A DNA stretch of 64,000 bases from DAINPP01 sp963667315 (GCA_963667315.1 OY763325.1:2914001-2978000); one strand, 5' to 3'; positions 50,996 through 59,959 are shown, counted from the first letter of the stretch. The notes: generated from the sequence alone by a model not told the origin. A program made the numbers and translations.

Positions 50996-51442
50996 GTGTT
51001 TGTTAAGCAATCTTCTTATGAAGTGATAAAAGAATATTTCCGGGACAAGGCGGATGAATCAATGTTACTATATGAAATTATCCGGGCTGATGATGGGAAA
51101 TATTCTTTTGGGAATAAAATTACTGTACCTGAAAAAGCATTAAAAATATCCAGTGAACGAGTTAGTGTGGATGTCCGATTTATTATTTACTGTATTGAGA
51201 ATATGGTTAACGAGTCAAAAGGGTTAGCGATACTGCACAATCATTTTAGCAATTGTGTTTTCTCGCCACAAGATCTTTTCACTATGGATAAGATTTTAAA
51301 GTTGGCAACTCAAAAAAAATTACTAAATATGGCGTTTTTGATTTATGAAAATAATACCTCAAAAATGTTGCTCAAACATTTTTTTCTAAACAAGGATCTT
51401 TCTTTATACAATGAAACGGAGGAAAAGATACAATATGAATAA
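50996..51442 (+). CDS. JAMM/RadC-like metalloprotease-type protein in RiPP cluster A
   Basis: This 148-residue protein carries 'LHNHFSNCVFSPQDL' at about residues 80-94. The H-x-H...S-x-x-D arrangement (His81, His83, Ser90, Asp93) is the JAMM/MPN+ zinc site, with the spacing of RadC-type domains one residue shorter. Most of a JAB fold is covered. Its place between the maturase and the exporter suggests removal of the leader or another peptide cleavage. Start is GTG. Its stop overlaps the exporter ATG by eight bases. Activity is inferred, not shown. Confidence 0.7.
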   Translation: MFVKQSSYEVIKEYFRDKADESMLLYEIIRADDGKYSFGNKITVPEKALKISSERVSVDVRFIIYCIENMVNESKGLAILHNHFSNCVFSPQDLFTMDKILKLATQKKLLNMAFLIYENNTSKMLLKHFFLNKDLSLYNETEEKIQYE

Positions 51443-53063
51443 GAGAGATAAAATGAGTTACCACAGACTTTTAAGACTTACAGCCAAGTCAAAGATGAAA
51501 TATCTTCTTTTGGCTGCATTAGTCTTCTTCATTTCAATTTTCCCCATTTTGATTGGAATACAAGTCAGACAGGGGATTGATGTTGCCGTTAATCATCAAG
51601 AGGGTTCACTTATTTTCGTTTTTTTCGTTTTTTTTGGCATTGTTATTCTTAACGCTATCTGTTTTAGGTTTCGGAGACCTTTGTGGGAATTATTATCTAT
51701 TCAAAACGGTGAATCTTTGCTGATGCTTGTTTATGAGAAAATTTACAGACTGCCTCAATTACAATGGGATAGATTGGAAAAGGGTGGTGTTTTTACGTTA
51801 TTGGAATCTGATCTGCATATTATGCGTGAGCACCTTCCGAAATATCTTCTTCCCATGACTATTGAGTCACTTGGAATTGTGTTTGGCTATGTCTCAATCT
51901 TTATTTTTTCGCCGACTCTCTTTCTCATTGCTGTTTTGGCGGGAGTTCCGCTTATTGTTTTGATCATAATTTTTTCGATGAAAATTGAAAAAAATGCCAT
52001 GAAACTTCAGGGAAACACCGAACAGCTTAACACGTATTTTGATGAAGCATTCCACAGTCTGGACATATTAAAATTATTTAAGGCTCAATCGTACTCAGAA
52101 GGTCTTTACAAAAAATATTTCATGAAAAGAAAAGCTTCTGCTGTAAAGAACAAGGCTCTTTCCGGCGGGCTTGAAGGATTGTCAAATTTTGTGGTTTTAT
52201 TTAGTGGTGCAGCTGTATTGATTGCAGGAGCATATTTAGTCAAAGAAGGACAGATAAGCTTTGGAGAGCTCGCGGCTGTTTGCACTATTTTGGAAGGGGC
52301 TATTTTGTGGCCTTTAACGAGAATGCCAGAAGATCTTGCCATTCTTTTTCAGCAGAAGGCATCTTTTACAAGATGTGCAGATTTTCTGAATCTTGAAGAA
52401 GAGTCTGTGAAAAGACACAATCCTTTGAAGGATCCTGAAATGCTTTCTATTAAAAATGTCAGTTATGCCTATTCTGAGAACAAGGTCTTGCAGGATATAA
52501 GTCTCAATTGTAAAAAGGGTGAAATTATCCTGATCAAGGGGGCAAGTGGTTCCGGTAAGACAACGTTGATGAAGCTTTTACTGGGATTGTATCAGCCGCT
52601 GGACGGCAAAGTATGTCTTGAGAGGGGAAATCAGACTTCCGATGTTGATTTTCGTTCAATCGCCTATGTACCACAGGGGAATTTTGTCATCGAAGGGTTG
52701 AGTCTTTCGGAAAATATACAGATGAGTGATGATAAAGGAGACCTCGAGCTTGCAACAAGACTGGCAGGTGTCAGTGAATTTTCTTCTGAAATGCAATATG
52801 GTTTATCCACCATCGCCGATGCCTCACGCGGATTTTCAAAAGGTCAGATGCAGCGTGTTGCGATTGGAAGGGCTCTTTATAAAAATGCCGATTTTATGAT
52901 TATGGATGAACCGTTCTCCGCGCTTGATGAGAGAAATATAATTCAGATTAAGAAGAATTTGAAAGAACTGTCAAAAGATAAGGGAATTATTGTCATCTCA
53001 CATCGTGGAATAGATGATTTTGCCGACAGGATATACACGCTGGAAAGGGGGCGTATCGTATGA
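51435..53063 (+). CDS. ABC exporter half-transporter 1, cluster A
   Basis: This protein of about 542 residues has six membrane helices (about 25-300) and an ATPase domain with Walker A GASGSGKTT, Walker B 'FMIMDEPFSALDE' and a degenerate signature 'FSKGQMQR' (normally LSGGQ). It forms a heterodimer with the next gene, overlapping it by 4 bases. ATG at 51435 is chosen over an ATG at 51411 because GGAGG lies before it. It probably exports the cluster A peptide, and perhaps the secreted-peptide maturation product. Confidence 0.9.
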   Translation: MNKRDKMSYHRLLRLTAKSKMKYLLLAALVFFISIFPILIGIQVRQGIDVAVNHQEGSLIFVFFVFFGIVILNAICFRFRRPLWELLSIQNGESLLMLVYEKIYRLPQLQWDRLEKGGVFTLLESDLHIMREHLPKYLLPMTIESLGIVFGYVSIFIFSPTLFLIAVLAGVPLIVLIIIFSMKIEKNAMKLQGNTEQLNTYFDEAFHSLDILKLFKAQSYSEGLYKKYFMKRKASAVKNKALSGGLEGLSNFVVLFSGAAVLIAGAYLVKEGQISFGELAAVCTILEGAILWPLTRMPEDLAILFQQKASFTRCADFLNLEEESVKRHNPLKDPEMLSIKNVSYAYSENKVLQDISLNCKKGEIILIKGASGSGKTTLMKLLLGLYQPLDGKVCLERGNQTSDVDFRSIAYVPQGNFVIEGLSLSENIQMSDDKGDLELATRLAGVSEFSSEMQYGLSTIADASRGFSKGQMQRVAIGRALYKNADFMIMDEPFSALDERNIIQIKKNLKELSKDKGIIVISHRGIDDFADRIYTLERGRIV

Positions 53064-54640
53064 CCAATATAAATACCGTTAAAGATTTGAGAAGAATGGC
53101 ACGCCCGGGAACACTTTTTTTTGTGATCCTTTTATTGACCACCATTGGTGAAAGTCTGATGAGGTATTTTCTGGCGGAATTGTTTACCAGAATCGTTAAT
53201 TCTCTTAATGTCTGGTCCAGTGAGCAATTTATTCAATATGGTTTGTACCTTGTCATCGTTTTAGTGATTGGAGGATTGAGTTCCTACTTCAAGGCTGTTG
53301 TTTCGGAAAAGACCGTTCAGCAGGGGTTAAACAGATTACAAGGAAGAATTATAACTGTCGTAGACAAAGGCTCTTTTCGCGAAATAGAACAGATTGAATA
53401 CGGAAAATATCATACGCTGATGATGTCTGATTCCGAGAAGATAGCGGGATTTTATCCGATGATTGTTTTTCCATTACTGAGTGGAGCCATTCAGTTTTCA
53501 ACAGCTATGTATTTTGCATTTAGAAACAGTTGGGAAGTCGCTTTGGTTTTGATTGGATTTTCTCTATTTTCTTTTATTGTACCAAAATTTTTCCAACCTA
53601 ATTTAGAGATAGTGGAGAATGAAGCCCAAAAAAATGAAGGGATTATCCGAACGTTTTTACATCATTCAATTGAAAGAGTTGAGATGATCAAGACGTATGA
53701 AAGTAAGGTTCTTGAAGAAAAAGGGTTAAAAAACGTGTATAAAAAATATGGAAACTCGCTTCTTAAGCGGCAAGTTGCTTATGCAAAGATGATGAGTACT
53801 AACAACCTTTTTACCTATATTTCTGTAGTTGCTCAGATTTGTATTGAGGTTTGGTTTATCAGTATTGGGAGATTAACACTTGGCGCCTTTCTGGGATTAT
53901 CTCAATTGTCAAGTGCCATTAACTGGCCGTTTTGGTGGATGCCATATCTGTTTGGTTCTTTGGCTCAAACTCAAGTTTCTGCTGAGAGAATCGCTGAGTT
54001 TGTTGATTCCATCTCAGGAGAAAAGGCAACAAACAGAATGGTTGATCATTCAGTACCCGTAATCAAGGGCGAAAATCTTGCCTTTGCCTATGGAGAAGAT
54101 GGGGTCTTTGAAGATTTTTCATTTGAGATAAGAGAAAATGAAATTGTCGGATTGAATTGGAAGAGTGGTGAAGGAAAGAGTACGTTGATCAAACTCATTT
54201 CCGGACTTTACACACCAGATGGTGGAAAGATCATGCAGAATAATAAAGAGCTTTCTTTTGCCTATGCCTCTCAGAATGAGCTGTTTTTTTCAGATTCGAT
54301 TAAAAACAACGTGGCGTTGTCCGAATCGGTTGACGATCGTAAGTTGAAACAGACTTTTGAGAAAACCTCTGTCGATTTTCTTTCGGGGGAACATTCACCT
54401 GAGACACAACTCGACAAAAAAGGGCAGCCATTATCCGGTGGCCAGCAGAAGAGAATCAATCTGGCGAGAGCATTTTATAATGATTCGGATGTTCTGATTC
54501 TGGATGAGCCAACGGCTTCTCTGGACAAGGAGACGAAGGCAAAGGTGCTTGAAGCTATCAAATGCGAAAAGGAAAAACGGTCTGTTATTCTCATTACACA
54601 TGACAGGGAAACGTATGAAATATGTGACAGGATGCTTTAA
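53060..54640 (+). CDS. ABC exporter half-transporter 2, cluster A
   Basis: This 526-residue partner has about six membrane helices and an ATPase domain. The Walker A reads NWKSGEGKST, where the first Gly of GxxGxGKS/T is replaced by Trp. Signature 'LSGGQQKRINLARAF', Walker B 'VLILDEPTASLD' and H-loop His are intact. With the degenerate signature in the first half this is a typical asymmetric heterodimeric exporter. It ends the cluster A operon, at a strong bidirectional terminator. Confidence 0.9.
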   Translation: MTNINTVKDLRRMARPGTLFFVILLLTTIGESLMRYFLAELFTRIVNSLNVWSSEQFIQYGLYLVIVLVIGGLSSYFKAVVSEKTVQQGLNRLQGRIITVVDKGSFREIEQIEYGKYHTLMMSDSEKIAGFYPMIVFPLLSGAIQFSTAMYFAFRNSWEVALVLIGFSLFSFIVPKFFQPNLEIVENEAQKNEGIIRTFLHHSIERVEMIKTYESKVLEEKGLKNVYKKYGNSLLKRQVAYAKMMSTNNLFTYISVVAQICIEVWFISIGRLTLGAFLGLSQLSSAINWPFWWMPYLFGSLAQTQVSAERIAEFVDSISGEKATNRMVDHSVPVIKGENLAFAYGEDGVFEDFSFEIRENEIVGLNWKSGEGKSTLIKLISGLYTPDGGKIMQNNKELSFAYASQNELFFSDSIKNNVALSESVDDRKLKQTFEKTSVDFLSGEHSPETQLDKKGQPLSGGQQKRINLARAFYNDSDVLILDEPTASLDKETKAKVLEAIKCEKEKRSVILITHDRETYEICDRML

Positions 54641-54668
54641 ACGAACAACAACCAATTCTTTTCTTTTT

Positions 54669-54705
54669 ACACAACATCTTTTAAAAAGGATGTTGTGTTT
54701 TTTTT
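54669..54705. terminator. Bidirectional terminator between ABC exporter and AAA-nuclease genes
   Basis: A perfect 10-bp stem ACACAACATC/GATGTTGTGT with a 10-base loop is followed by eight T on the plus side and preceded by an A/T-rich flank on the minus side. Confidence 0.88.
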
Positions 54706-56365
54706 ATTGTTTTTCAACAAAAACATCAACATTCTTCCCATCCACTCCGAGAGATACTTTGAGGATATTCGTGTAGCCTTCAGATTCCAACTCGGTTGTG
54801 TACGCCTTCTCTTCAATCTGAACCATCCCGTCTGCCGTCTTTTCGACGGAAGCTTTTATCTCGATGATAGCGCTGAAATTGGCTTTGTCTTTTGCCTTGA
54901 GCATGATGTCGAACCTGCCGTGACCACTTTCTCTGTTGGATTTTATCCAATAACCGCCACTGAGATGGGCAAACATGCCGAGCAGCAGCATATGATAGGT
55001 GTTTTCCGGTTCCCCTTTAAGATCATAATAACTCAAACTTTCAATAACATATTTTTTCAGATTTTGGGTAAACAACGTACCATCCCCCTTAAGGAGAGGT
55101 TTTGTTATATCGTTGAGGATATGAGTATCCGCTTTCCGAAGCCATTTCACAACAGTTTTTCTGTAGAAACGGATCACTTCTCTGTTAGGGACACTGCAAT
55201 CGTATTTTATCTCTTCCGTTGTGCTGTCTTCGCGTTTGTTTTCAACCTTAAGATAGCCACTGAACAGAAACAGGGACCAGATAGCATCCGGATCGGATTC
55301 GATTTCCCTCAAAGCGGAAGCATCATCTATCACTTTTTCTATGGTTTCTCCGGCAATCAAATGTTCAATTTCTTCCCTGAAGGTGCTGTCACCTTTCAGA
55401 TTGCTTTCGAGTGTTTTGATGATCAAATCGTTGGAGGAGGTATTGATCCAATAGGGCTGGAATTCCCTGTCAAAGAGGCAGTTAATAACGGACCAGGGGT
55501 TGTAGATGATGTTGCCTCCAAAGTTGTAGCCGTTGTACCAGAGTTTGAGATTATTCTCGAAAGCCTCATCGTTGATGTTTAATTCATTTACAAGTAAATT
55601 GATCTCAGATTGTGTAAAGCCGAAATAGGTGGAATAACGTTCTTTCAAAGTGGTATAGACCTTGAGATTGTTTAAGCCTGAGAAGATACTCTCCTTGGCC
55701 ACCCTGTAAATACCGGTTAAAACCCCTTTAAAGAGAAAGGCATTATCCTTGAGAGCGCCTGAAAGAAAACCCTTCATGAAGTCGATGATATCTTCATAAT
55801 AATCACTGATCCAGCCACTTTGAATGGGGACATCGTATTCGTCTATGATGAGCATGACTGGTTTGTCGTAGACTCTGTACAGATATTCCGTGAGGTTTTT
55901 TAACGAGTCCTTATAATCGGCGGAAGTAGCCGTCTGATTTTTCACGGCATCAAAATAATTTCTTTCAAAATCATTCTTCAAGACTTTTTCGATGACATCG
56001 GAATGATCGTTGTACAATTTGGCGATGAGAAATTTGAGTTGATCGTAGGTATCCTCCCACCTCATGTTTTTCATATCCTTAAAGGTGATAAAGATGGTGG
56101 GATAGGCGTTCATCGTTTCCATGACTTCTGAATCTCCCGAAACCGCAAGGCCTTTGAACAGATCGGCTGAATCAAAATCGTGATCAAAAAAATAACGCAG
56201 CATACTCATATTGAGTGTTTTGCCAAACCGTCTTGGACGCGCGATCAAAGCGATATCGGCCGGTTCCCTGTAAATATCCGCAATAAATGAAGAGGTATCT
56301 ACAAAATAATAGTTGTTTTCTATCAACTTCTTAAAATCACTGATCCCGATGGGCAGTCTTTTCAT
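54704..56365 (-). CDS. AAA-ATPase-like / PD-(D/E)XK nuclease protein
   Basis: This protein of about 553 residues has the PF09820-type N-terminal ATPase ('ARPRRFGKTLNMSMLRYFFD', with GKT as the P-loop) and a C-terminal DUF1703/PD-(D/E)XK region with 'GRFDIMLKA' and 'AIIEIKAS', where Asp, Glu and Lys give the nuclease-like motif. Related genes are numerous in many anaerobe genomes, and their role is not clear. ATG at 56365 follows AAGGTGAGG; a GTG nine bases upstream lies within it. It separates RiPP clusters A and B, convergent with A. Confidence 0.88.
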   Translation of the reverse strand: MKRLPIGISDFKKLIENNYYFVDTSSFIADIYREPADIALIARPRRFGKTLNMSMLRYFFDHDFDSADLFKGLAVSGDSEVMETMNAYPTIFITFKDMKNMRWEDTYDQLKFLIAKLYNDHSDVIEKVLKNDFERNYFDAVKNQTATSADYKDSLKNLTEYLYRVYDKPVMLIIDEYDVPIQSGWISDYYEDIIDFMKGFLSGALKDNAFLFKGVLTGIYRVAKESIFSGLNNLKVYTTLKERYSTYFGFTQSEINLLVNELNINDEAFENNLKLWYNGYNFGGNIIYNPWSVINCLFDREFQPYWINTSSNDLIIKTLESNLKGDSTFREEIEHLIAGETIEKVIDDASALREIESDPDAIWSLFLFSGYLKVENKREDSTTEEIKYDCSVPNREVIRFYRKTVVKWLRKADTHILNDITKPLLKGDGTLFTQNLKKYVIESLSYYDLKGEPENTYHMLLLGMFAHLSGGYWIKSNRESGHGRFDIMLKAKDKANFSAIIEIKASVEKTADGMVQIEEKAYTTELESEGYTNILKVSLGVDGKNVDVFVEKQ

Positions 56366-56560
56366 CTTCCTCACCTTCTTTTTCTTCTACTCTTATTATA
56401 GCATTTCAACAGAAATCTCCCGCTATGGGGGCATAGCTAACGCTTCTCGTTGTCGGTTTTTAAAAATCAGGCTTTGTTGTACAGCGGATCAACAGCTGAA
56501 AGGTTGATTGCACTCGTTTTTTCAAACTCCCCCGTCCTGTTGATTTTTCAGCTAATTCCA
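56366..56560. other. Non-coding gap between AAA-nuclease gene and regulator B
   Basis: Nearly 200 bases between two minus-strand genes with no ORF of note. It should hold the promoter of the nuclease gene; no clear site is seen. Confidence 0.4.
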
Positions 56561-58246
56561 TTATACACATCTTTTTGTGAGAAAATCAAAGAGCTTTCTC
56601 CATTCCTCATCTTCAAAATGCCAAAGACAGAGATAGGTGTACATCTCATTCAGGTTGGTTCTTTTGCTGAAACGCAACATCTTCAGATAATCCGGGTCTG
56701 AAAAACGCTCGGACATGACCTCTTCAACATCAAAACGCCAGGGTGTGCTTAAATAACGGACGTATTGCCTGAAATAGACGTTGAGTATTTCATGATCTAT
56801 TGTTGAATCAAGGGAAGCGTAAAGACGGATGAGGGGTGTGATATGACGCATCTTATCCATTTCCGTGAAGAGTTTGTCGATGAGGCTGTATCTCGCCTTG
56901 TAGAATGGATTAACATTTTCATCGTCGAAGGCAAGTTGAAAGGCGAGGTTGAAAAAGTGAATTCTCTCGTTATTCTGAACAATATAATCCTTCAACGCTT
57001 TTTTGTTTTTTTCATCATAGGAAAGGAATTCAGAGAGGTTGATACTCTCAAGGTTGGCGAGAGACATATATGCCTTAAGAAAGAGCATCTTCAGCTTGAA
57101 AGCAGAAAGCTGTGAGGCATTTTTCCAGTTAGCCTGAAAATATTGTTCCTCTTTCAAAAGCGTTATAAAATGATTGATGATCTTTGGATTTTCAAATGAA
57201 TAGGGAAAATTCAAAGCAACCAGAATCTTCTTTAAAGTAGAGATTTTCAGATTTTCCATCTCTCCTTTTATAATCCTGTACAAAGAGGTGTTGGATAGCC
57301 CATGTTCTTTTGCAAACTTTCTCGGAATCCTGATCTGCTCAGACATAAACTGTTGAATCCCTTTGCTGTTTGAAATTTCATCCAATCTTCCACCTTTGTT
57401 ATAGGACACGCCATAATGTTTCCTGACACGCTGTATTGTTCTGTTGAATTTTTTATCACAATCCGGTTCTATGAACAACATCTTTACATAATAATCCTCA
57501 ATCATCTCAGCCATACTGAAAAACAAATCATAATCCCTTGCCCTCTTTGCAATAACAAGAATCGTATCCAGATAATTCATCAGAACAGCAGGGTTTTCAA
57601 ACCAGTATCCGCAATGCCAGGCGAGTTGCCTGACAATATGATGAGATGTCTCAATATCCTTTTTTCTAAGATGCCAGGAGGCGTTGTTGAGTCCTGAGAT
57701 GATATATGTGGGGTGGGGATATTTTAACGCATACTCATAGACTTCAAGGAATTTATCCGAAGCCTCTTTGTAGTTTTTTTCTTGTACAATTGTTCTGGCT
57801 TTAGCATTAATAGCAATAGCCAAATCCACTTCATCTTCCAGGTGTATTTCACTCCATTTTCGCGATTCCTTTAAATCGTTTCCCTGTTTACTTGCCTTTA
57901 TTGAGGATAAAGTTTGAACTATTAATGTTCGATAAGGGGCAGGAATATTCTTGAACTCTCTTTTTAACTTATCATAAACAGTTTTCATTTGTTCTTCCCG
58001 TTTCAAACTCTTTAAAACAGCCAGTTTATTTGACAACAACAAATAATATATTCCCTGATTCTTACATTTTTTCAAGGATTCTTCTATTTCAGTCAATAAT
58101 TTTTCCGATTTTAATACCCAGCGTTTTTTCAGAATATTGAAATAGATTAAAAGATCTGCATTGTTGTTTTTTTCAGAAAAGTAATTGATAAATGTTTTTG
58201 AAGACTTTCCATAAGAAATAATTGGAAGCATATGTTTGATATACAA
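56561..58246 (-). CDS. Helical-repeat/HTH regulator, module B (paralogue of module A)
   Basis: This 561-residue paralogue of the protein at 47100-48785 matches it end to end. The start is TTG at 58246, because AGGTGA lies seven bases upstream and this aligns exactly with the TTG start of the paralogue; a GTG at 58255 overlaps that binding site. The HTH recognition part (HGLSNTSLYRIIKGEM) is identical, while the helical repeat parts differ at scattered positions. It diverges from secreted-peptide gene B. It probably binds the same DNA boxes as module A but may sense a different peptide tail. Confidence 0.8.
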   Translation of the reverse strand: MYIKHMLPIISYGKSSKTFINYFSEKNNNADLLIYFNILKKRWVLKSEKLLTEIEESLKKCKNQGIYYLLLSNKLAVLKSLKREEQMKTVYDKLKREFKNIPAPYRTLIVQTLSSIKASKQGNDLKESRKWSEIHLEDEVDLAIAINAKARTIVQEKNYKEASDKFLEVYEYALKYPHPTYIISGLNNASWHLRKKDIETSHHIVRQLAWHCGYWFENPAVLMNYLDTILVIAKRARDYDLFFSMAEMIEDYYVKMLFIEPDCDKKFNRTIQRVRKHYGVSYNKGGRLDEISNSKGIQQFMSEQIRIPRKFAKEHGLSNTSLYRIIKGEMENLKISTLKKILVALNFPYSFENPKIINHFITLLKEEQYFQANWKNASQLSAFKLKMLFLKAYMSLANLESINLSEFLSYDEKNKKALKDYIVQNNERIHFFNLAFQLAFDDENVNPFYKARYSLIDKLFTEMDKMRHITPLIRLYASLDSTIDHEILNVYFRQYVRYLSTPWRFDVEEVMSERFSDPDYLKMLRFSKRTNLNEMYTYLCLWHFEDEEWRKLFDFLTKRCV

Positions 58247-58354
58247 TATGATCACCTGGTTTATAGTAATTGTTTATTATCTGAAGAGTTACTGAAGTTT
58301 AAAACGAAAATCTTTCTACAATAAATCCTCTGTTTGTAGAATTTACAAATATAT

Positions 58355-58461
58355 TTTGCACCACGAAGTCTCAAAACTAAAAAAAAAAAAGAAAACACAG
58401 TATTTATCGTGTATTTTATCTGCGAAAAAGGCTTGAGAAGTCATATGATTGCCCATATAAT
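58355..58461 (+). promoter_or_regulatory. Promoter and conserved upstream boxes of secreted-peptide gene B
   Basis: TTGAGA (58433-58438) and TATAAT (58456-58461) are 17 bases apart, as for gene A. TTTGCACCAC (58355-58364), the A run, AAAACAC.GTATTTAT and AAGTCATA recur in the same order. Conservation outside the -35/-10 suggests a regulator site. Confidence 0.8.
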
Positions 58462-58499
58462 TATATCACGAGTTGTAACTAAAACAGAGGGGGATTTTA

Positions 58500-58652
58500 A
58501 TGAAGAAATTTCTTATATTGCTGGTTTTGTTGATTTTAGCTGCATTTGTATTTGCTGGGGATGATGATGATAATGTTAATAAAGAAGATTCAACTTTACC
58601 GCCAGTTTCTGGTGAGATAACTGTTGAAGCTAGTTCATCTTGTTTTATGTAA
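58500..58652 (+). CDS. Secreted signal-peptide-bearing small peptide B (candidate pheromone)
   Basis: This 50-residue paralogue of peptide A starts at ATG behind GAGGGGG. The signal peptide (MKKFLILLVLLILAAFVFAG) is followed by DDDD, a short acidic linker, LPPVSGEITVEASS and the tail SCFM. Only the acidic linker and the tail differ clearly from peptide A. A membrane protease gene of the CPBP type lies directly downstream and could mature it. Its role as a signal is inferred. Confidence 0.85.
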   Translation: MKKFLILLVLLILAAFVFAGDDDDNVNKEDSTLPPVSGEITVEASSSCFM

Positions 58653-58766
58653 GTTAGTCAATGTATGTTTTTGCGCTCTTAGGTGTTATTTTTATCTATC
58701 CAGGAACAACGGTGAGTGATTTTATTAAAAGATAGAGAACTTAGTACAAAAAGGAGAGAGAAGAAT

Positions 58767-59648
58767 TTGATAATTCTGACAGTGATTATTTTATACATTA
58801 CAGCCTACAGTTTTGTAATCAAGCAAAAAAACAAAAAAATGAAGAGAATATTTAATACTGGGAATGTTGGAACAATAACTTGTATGCTGATCTATACTCT
58901 GACAGGTCTGTTCTTTGAAGAACAATTATTAGTATATCCTACACCAAATACCCTTATGATTTTTGTTTTAACGTTGATAATTTCATATCTCTCATTTTAT
59001 CTTTTGTCGCTCCGTAGATTTACCAAACAGCTTTTTGTAGGGAGAAACGTTCAGGATATCATCAGAAAGTATTTTGTGTTGTTTATTGTTCCCCTGATTA
59101 TCTCCGTATCAATAAACTTTGACTTTTCATTATTATTCCGAAATCAAATAAATGCTTTTGCTCTCATTTCATCGATTTTATTCCTTACATTCACATTTTT
59201 AGTGTGGAAAAGATTTAATACTTCACGTCGCAATTATATAAAAATTAATCTCAAAATTTATCACAAGGTATTTTTTAAATTGATCTTGACTCAAATTCTT
59301 TTTGTCGGATTCCCAGAAGAATTCTTCTTTAGATTTTTTTTAACAACACTGCTTTCGTCATTCGGAAAAGAGGTTGCAGTTTTTATACCAGCGGTTATTT
59401 TTGGCTTAAGTCATAGCTATTTTTTGAGGAAAAAATTGAAACCCAAATTAGTATTTTCCCAAAGCGTACTTTATCACACCTCAATCGGGATATTTTTAGG
59501 TGTTTTATGGATGTATTTCCAATCATTTTATTTTCAGGTATTGTTTCATGCTATATACAACAGCGTTTTGCTTGCCTATCCTATGACATTAAAACGTATT
59601 GCGATCAACTATAAGAAAAGAGCAGTCTGGAAGGCATCTAAATTGTAA
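58767..59648 (+). CDS. CPBP-family intramembrane glutamic protease
   Basis: This hydrophobic protein of about 293 residues has about eight membrane helices and the three CPBP/CAAX-protease motifs: 'PEEFFFRFF' (EExxxR), 'FGLSHS' (FxxxH) and 'HAIYNS' (HxxxN). The start is taken as TTG at 58767, behind AAAGGAGAG; a GTG at 58716 is an alternative that adds 17 residues. Family members cleave peptides in the membrane and often process bacteriocins or give immunity. Here it lies between secreted peptide B and the RiPP precursors, so either peptide could be its substrate. Confidence 0.85.
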   Translation: MIILTVIILYITAYSFVIKQKNKKMKRIFNTGNVGTITCMLIYTLTGLFFEEQLLVYPTPNTLMIFVLTLIISYLSFYLLSLRRFTKQLFVGRNVQDIIRKYFVLFIVPLIISVSINFDFSLLFRNQINAFALISSILFLTFTFLVWKRFNTSRRNYIKINLKIYHKVFFKLILTQILFVGFPEEFFFRFFLTTLLSSFGKEVAVFIPAVIFGLSHSYFLRKKLKPKLVFSQSVLYHTSIGIFLGVLWMYFQSFYFQVLFHAIYNSVLLAYPMTLKRIAINYKKRAVWKASKL

Positions 59649-59670
59649 AGTCAAAAAAGGAGGTGTGCCT

Positions 59671-59784
59671 ATGTTCAAGTACGAAAAACCTGTTCTCATT
59701 GATTTGGATGATATGGATTTCATTGAAGGAATCTGTATTACTGGTGGTTTGCAAAAACCGGACCCTGATAATGGAGACAATTAA
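59671..59784 (+). CDS. RiPP precursor peptide 1, cluster B
   Basis: This 37-residue ORF starts at ATG behind AAAGGAGGTG. The leader-like part is MFKYEKPVLIDLDDMD and the core-like part is FIEGICITGGLQKPDPDNGDN (split here: one Cys, TGG, then a Pro/Asp/Asn tail). It is 92% identical or better to the second precursor. 'YEKPVLIDLDD' is like leaders recognised by PqqD-type domains. The product is unknown. Confidence 0.88.
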   Translation: MFKYEKPVLIDLDDMDFIEGICITGGLQKPDPDNGDN

Positions 59785-59830
59785 TTTAGAGAAATATCAA
59801 ATTTGAATTTTTTCTAAAGGGGGTGTTACC

Positions 59831-59944
59831 ATGTTTAAATACGAAAAACCTGTTCTTATTGATTTAAATGATATGGATTTCATTGAAGGTATCTGCCTTA
59901 CGGGTGGTATGCAGCAGCCTGATCCTGACAACGGAGACAATTAA
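59831..59944 (+). CDS. RiPP precursor peptide 2, cluster B
   Basis: This 37-residue copy of precursor 1 starts behind AAAGGGGGTG. It differs only at a few positions (LND for LDD, CLTGGMQQ for CITGGLQK). The identical leader and near-identical core suggest two variants of one product. A hairpin attenuator follows, then the enzymes. Confidence 0.88.
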   Translation: MFKYEKPVLIDLNDMDFIEGICLTGGMQQPDPDNGDN

Positions 59945-59959
59945 TTTAATAATCAACAG

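Noticed and set aside
54695..55582. A 295-residue plus-strand ORF opposite the AAA-nuclease gene
   Set aside because: It is antisense to a gene with clear motifs, and its translation has no recognisable features.
48919..58391. Long A runs near 48919 and 58381 as possible sequencing artefacts or slippage sites
   Set aside because: They lie at the same place in both conserved promoter regions, outside coding sequence, so they are more likely real elements.
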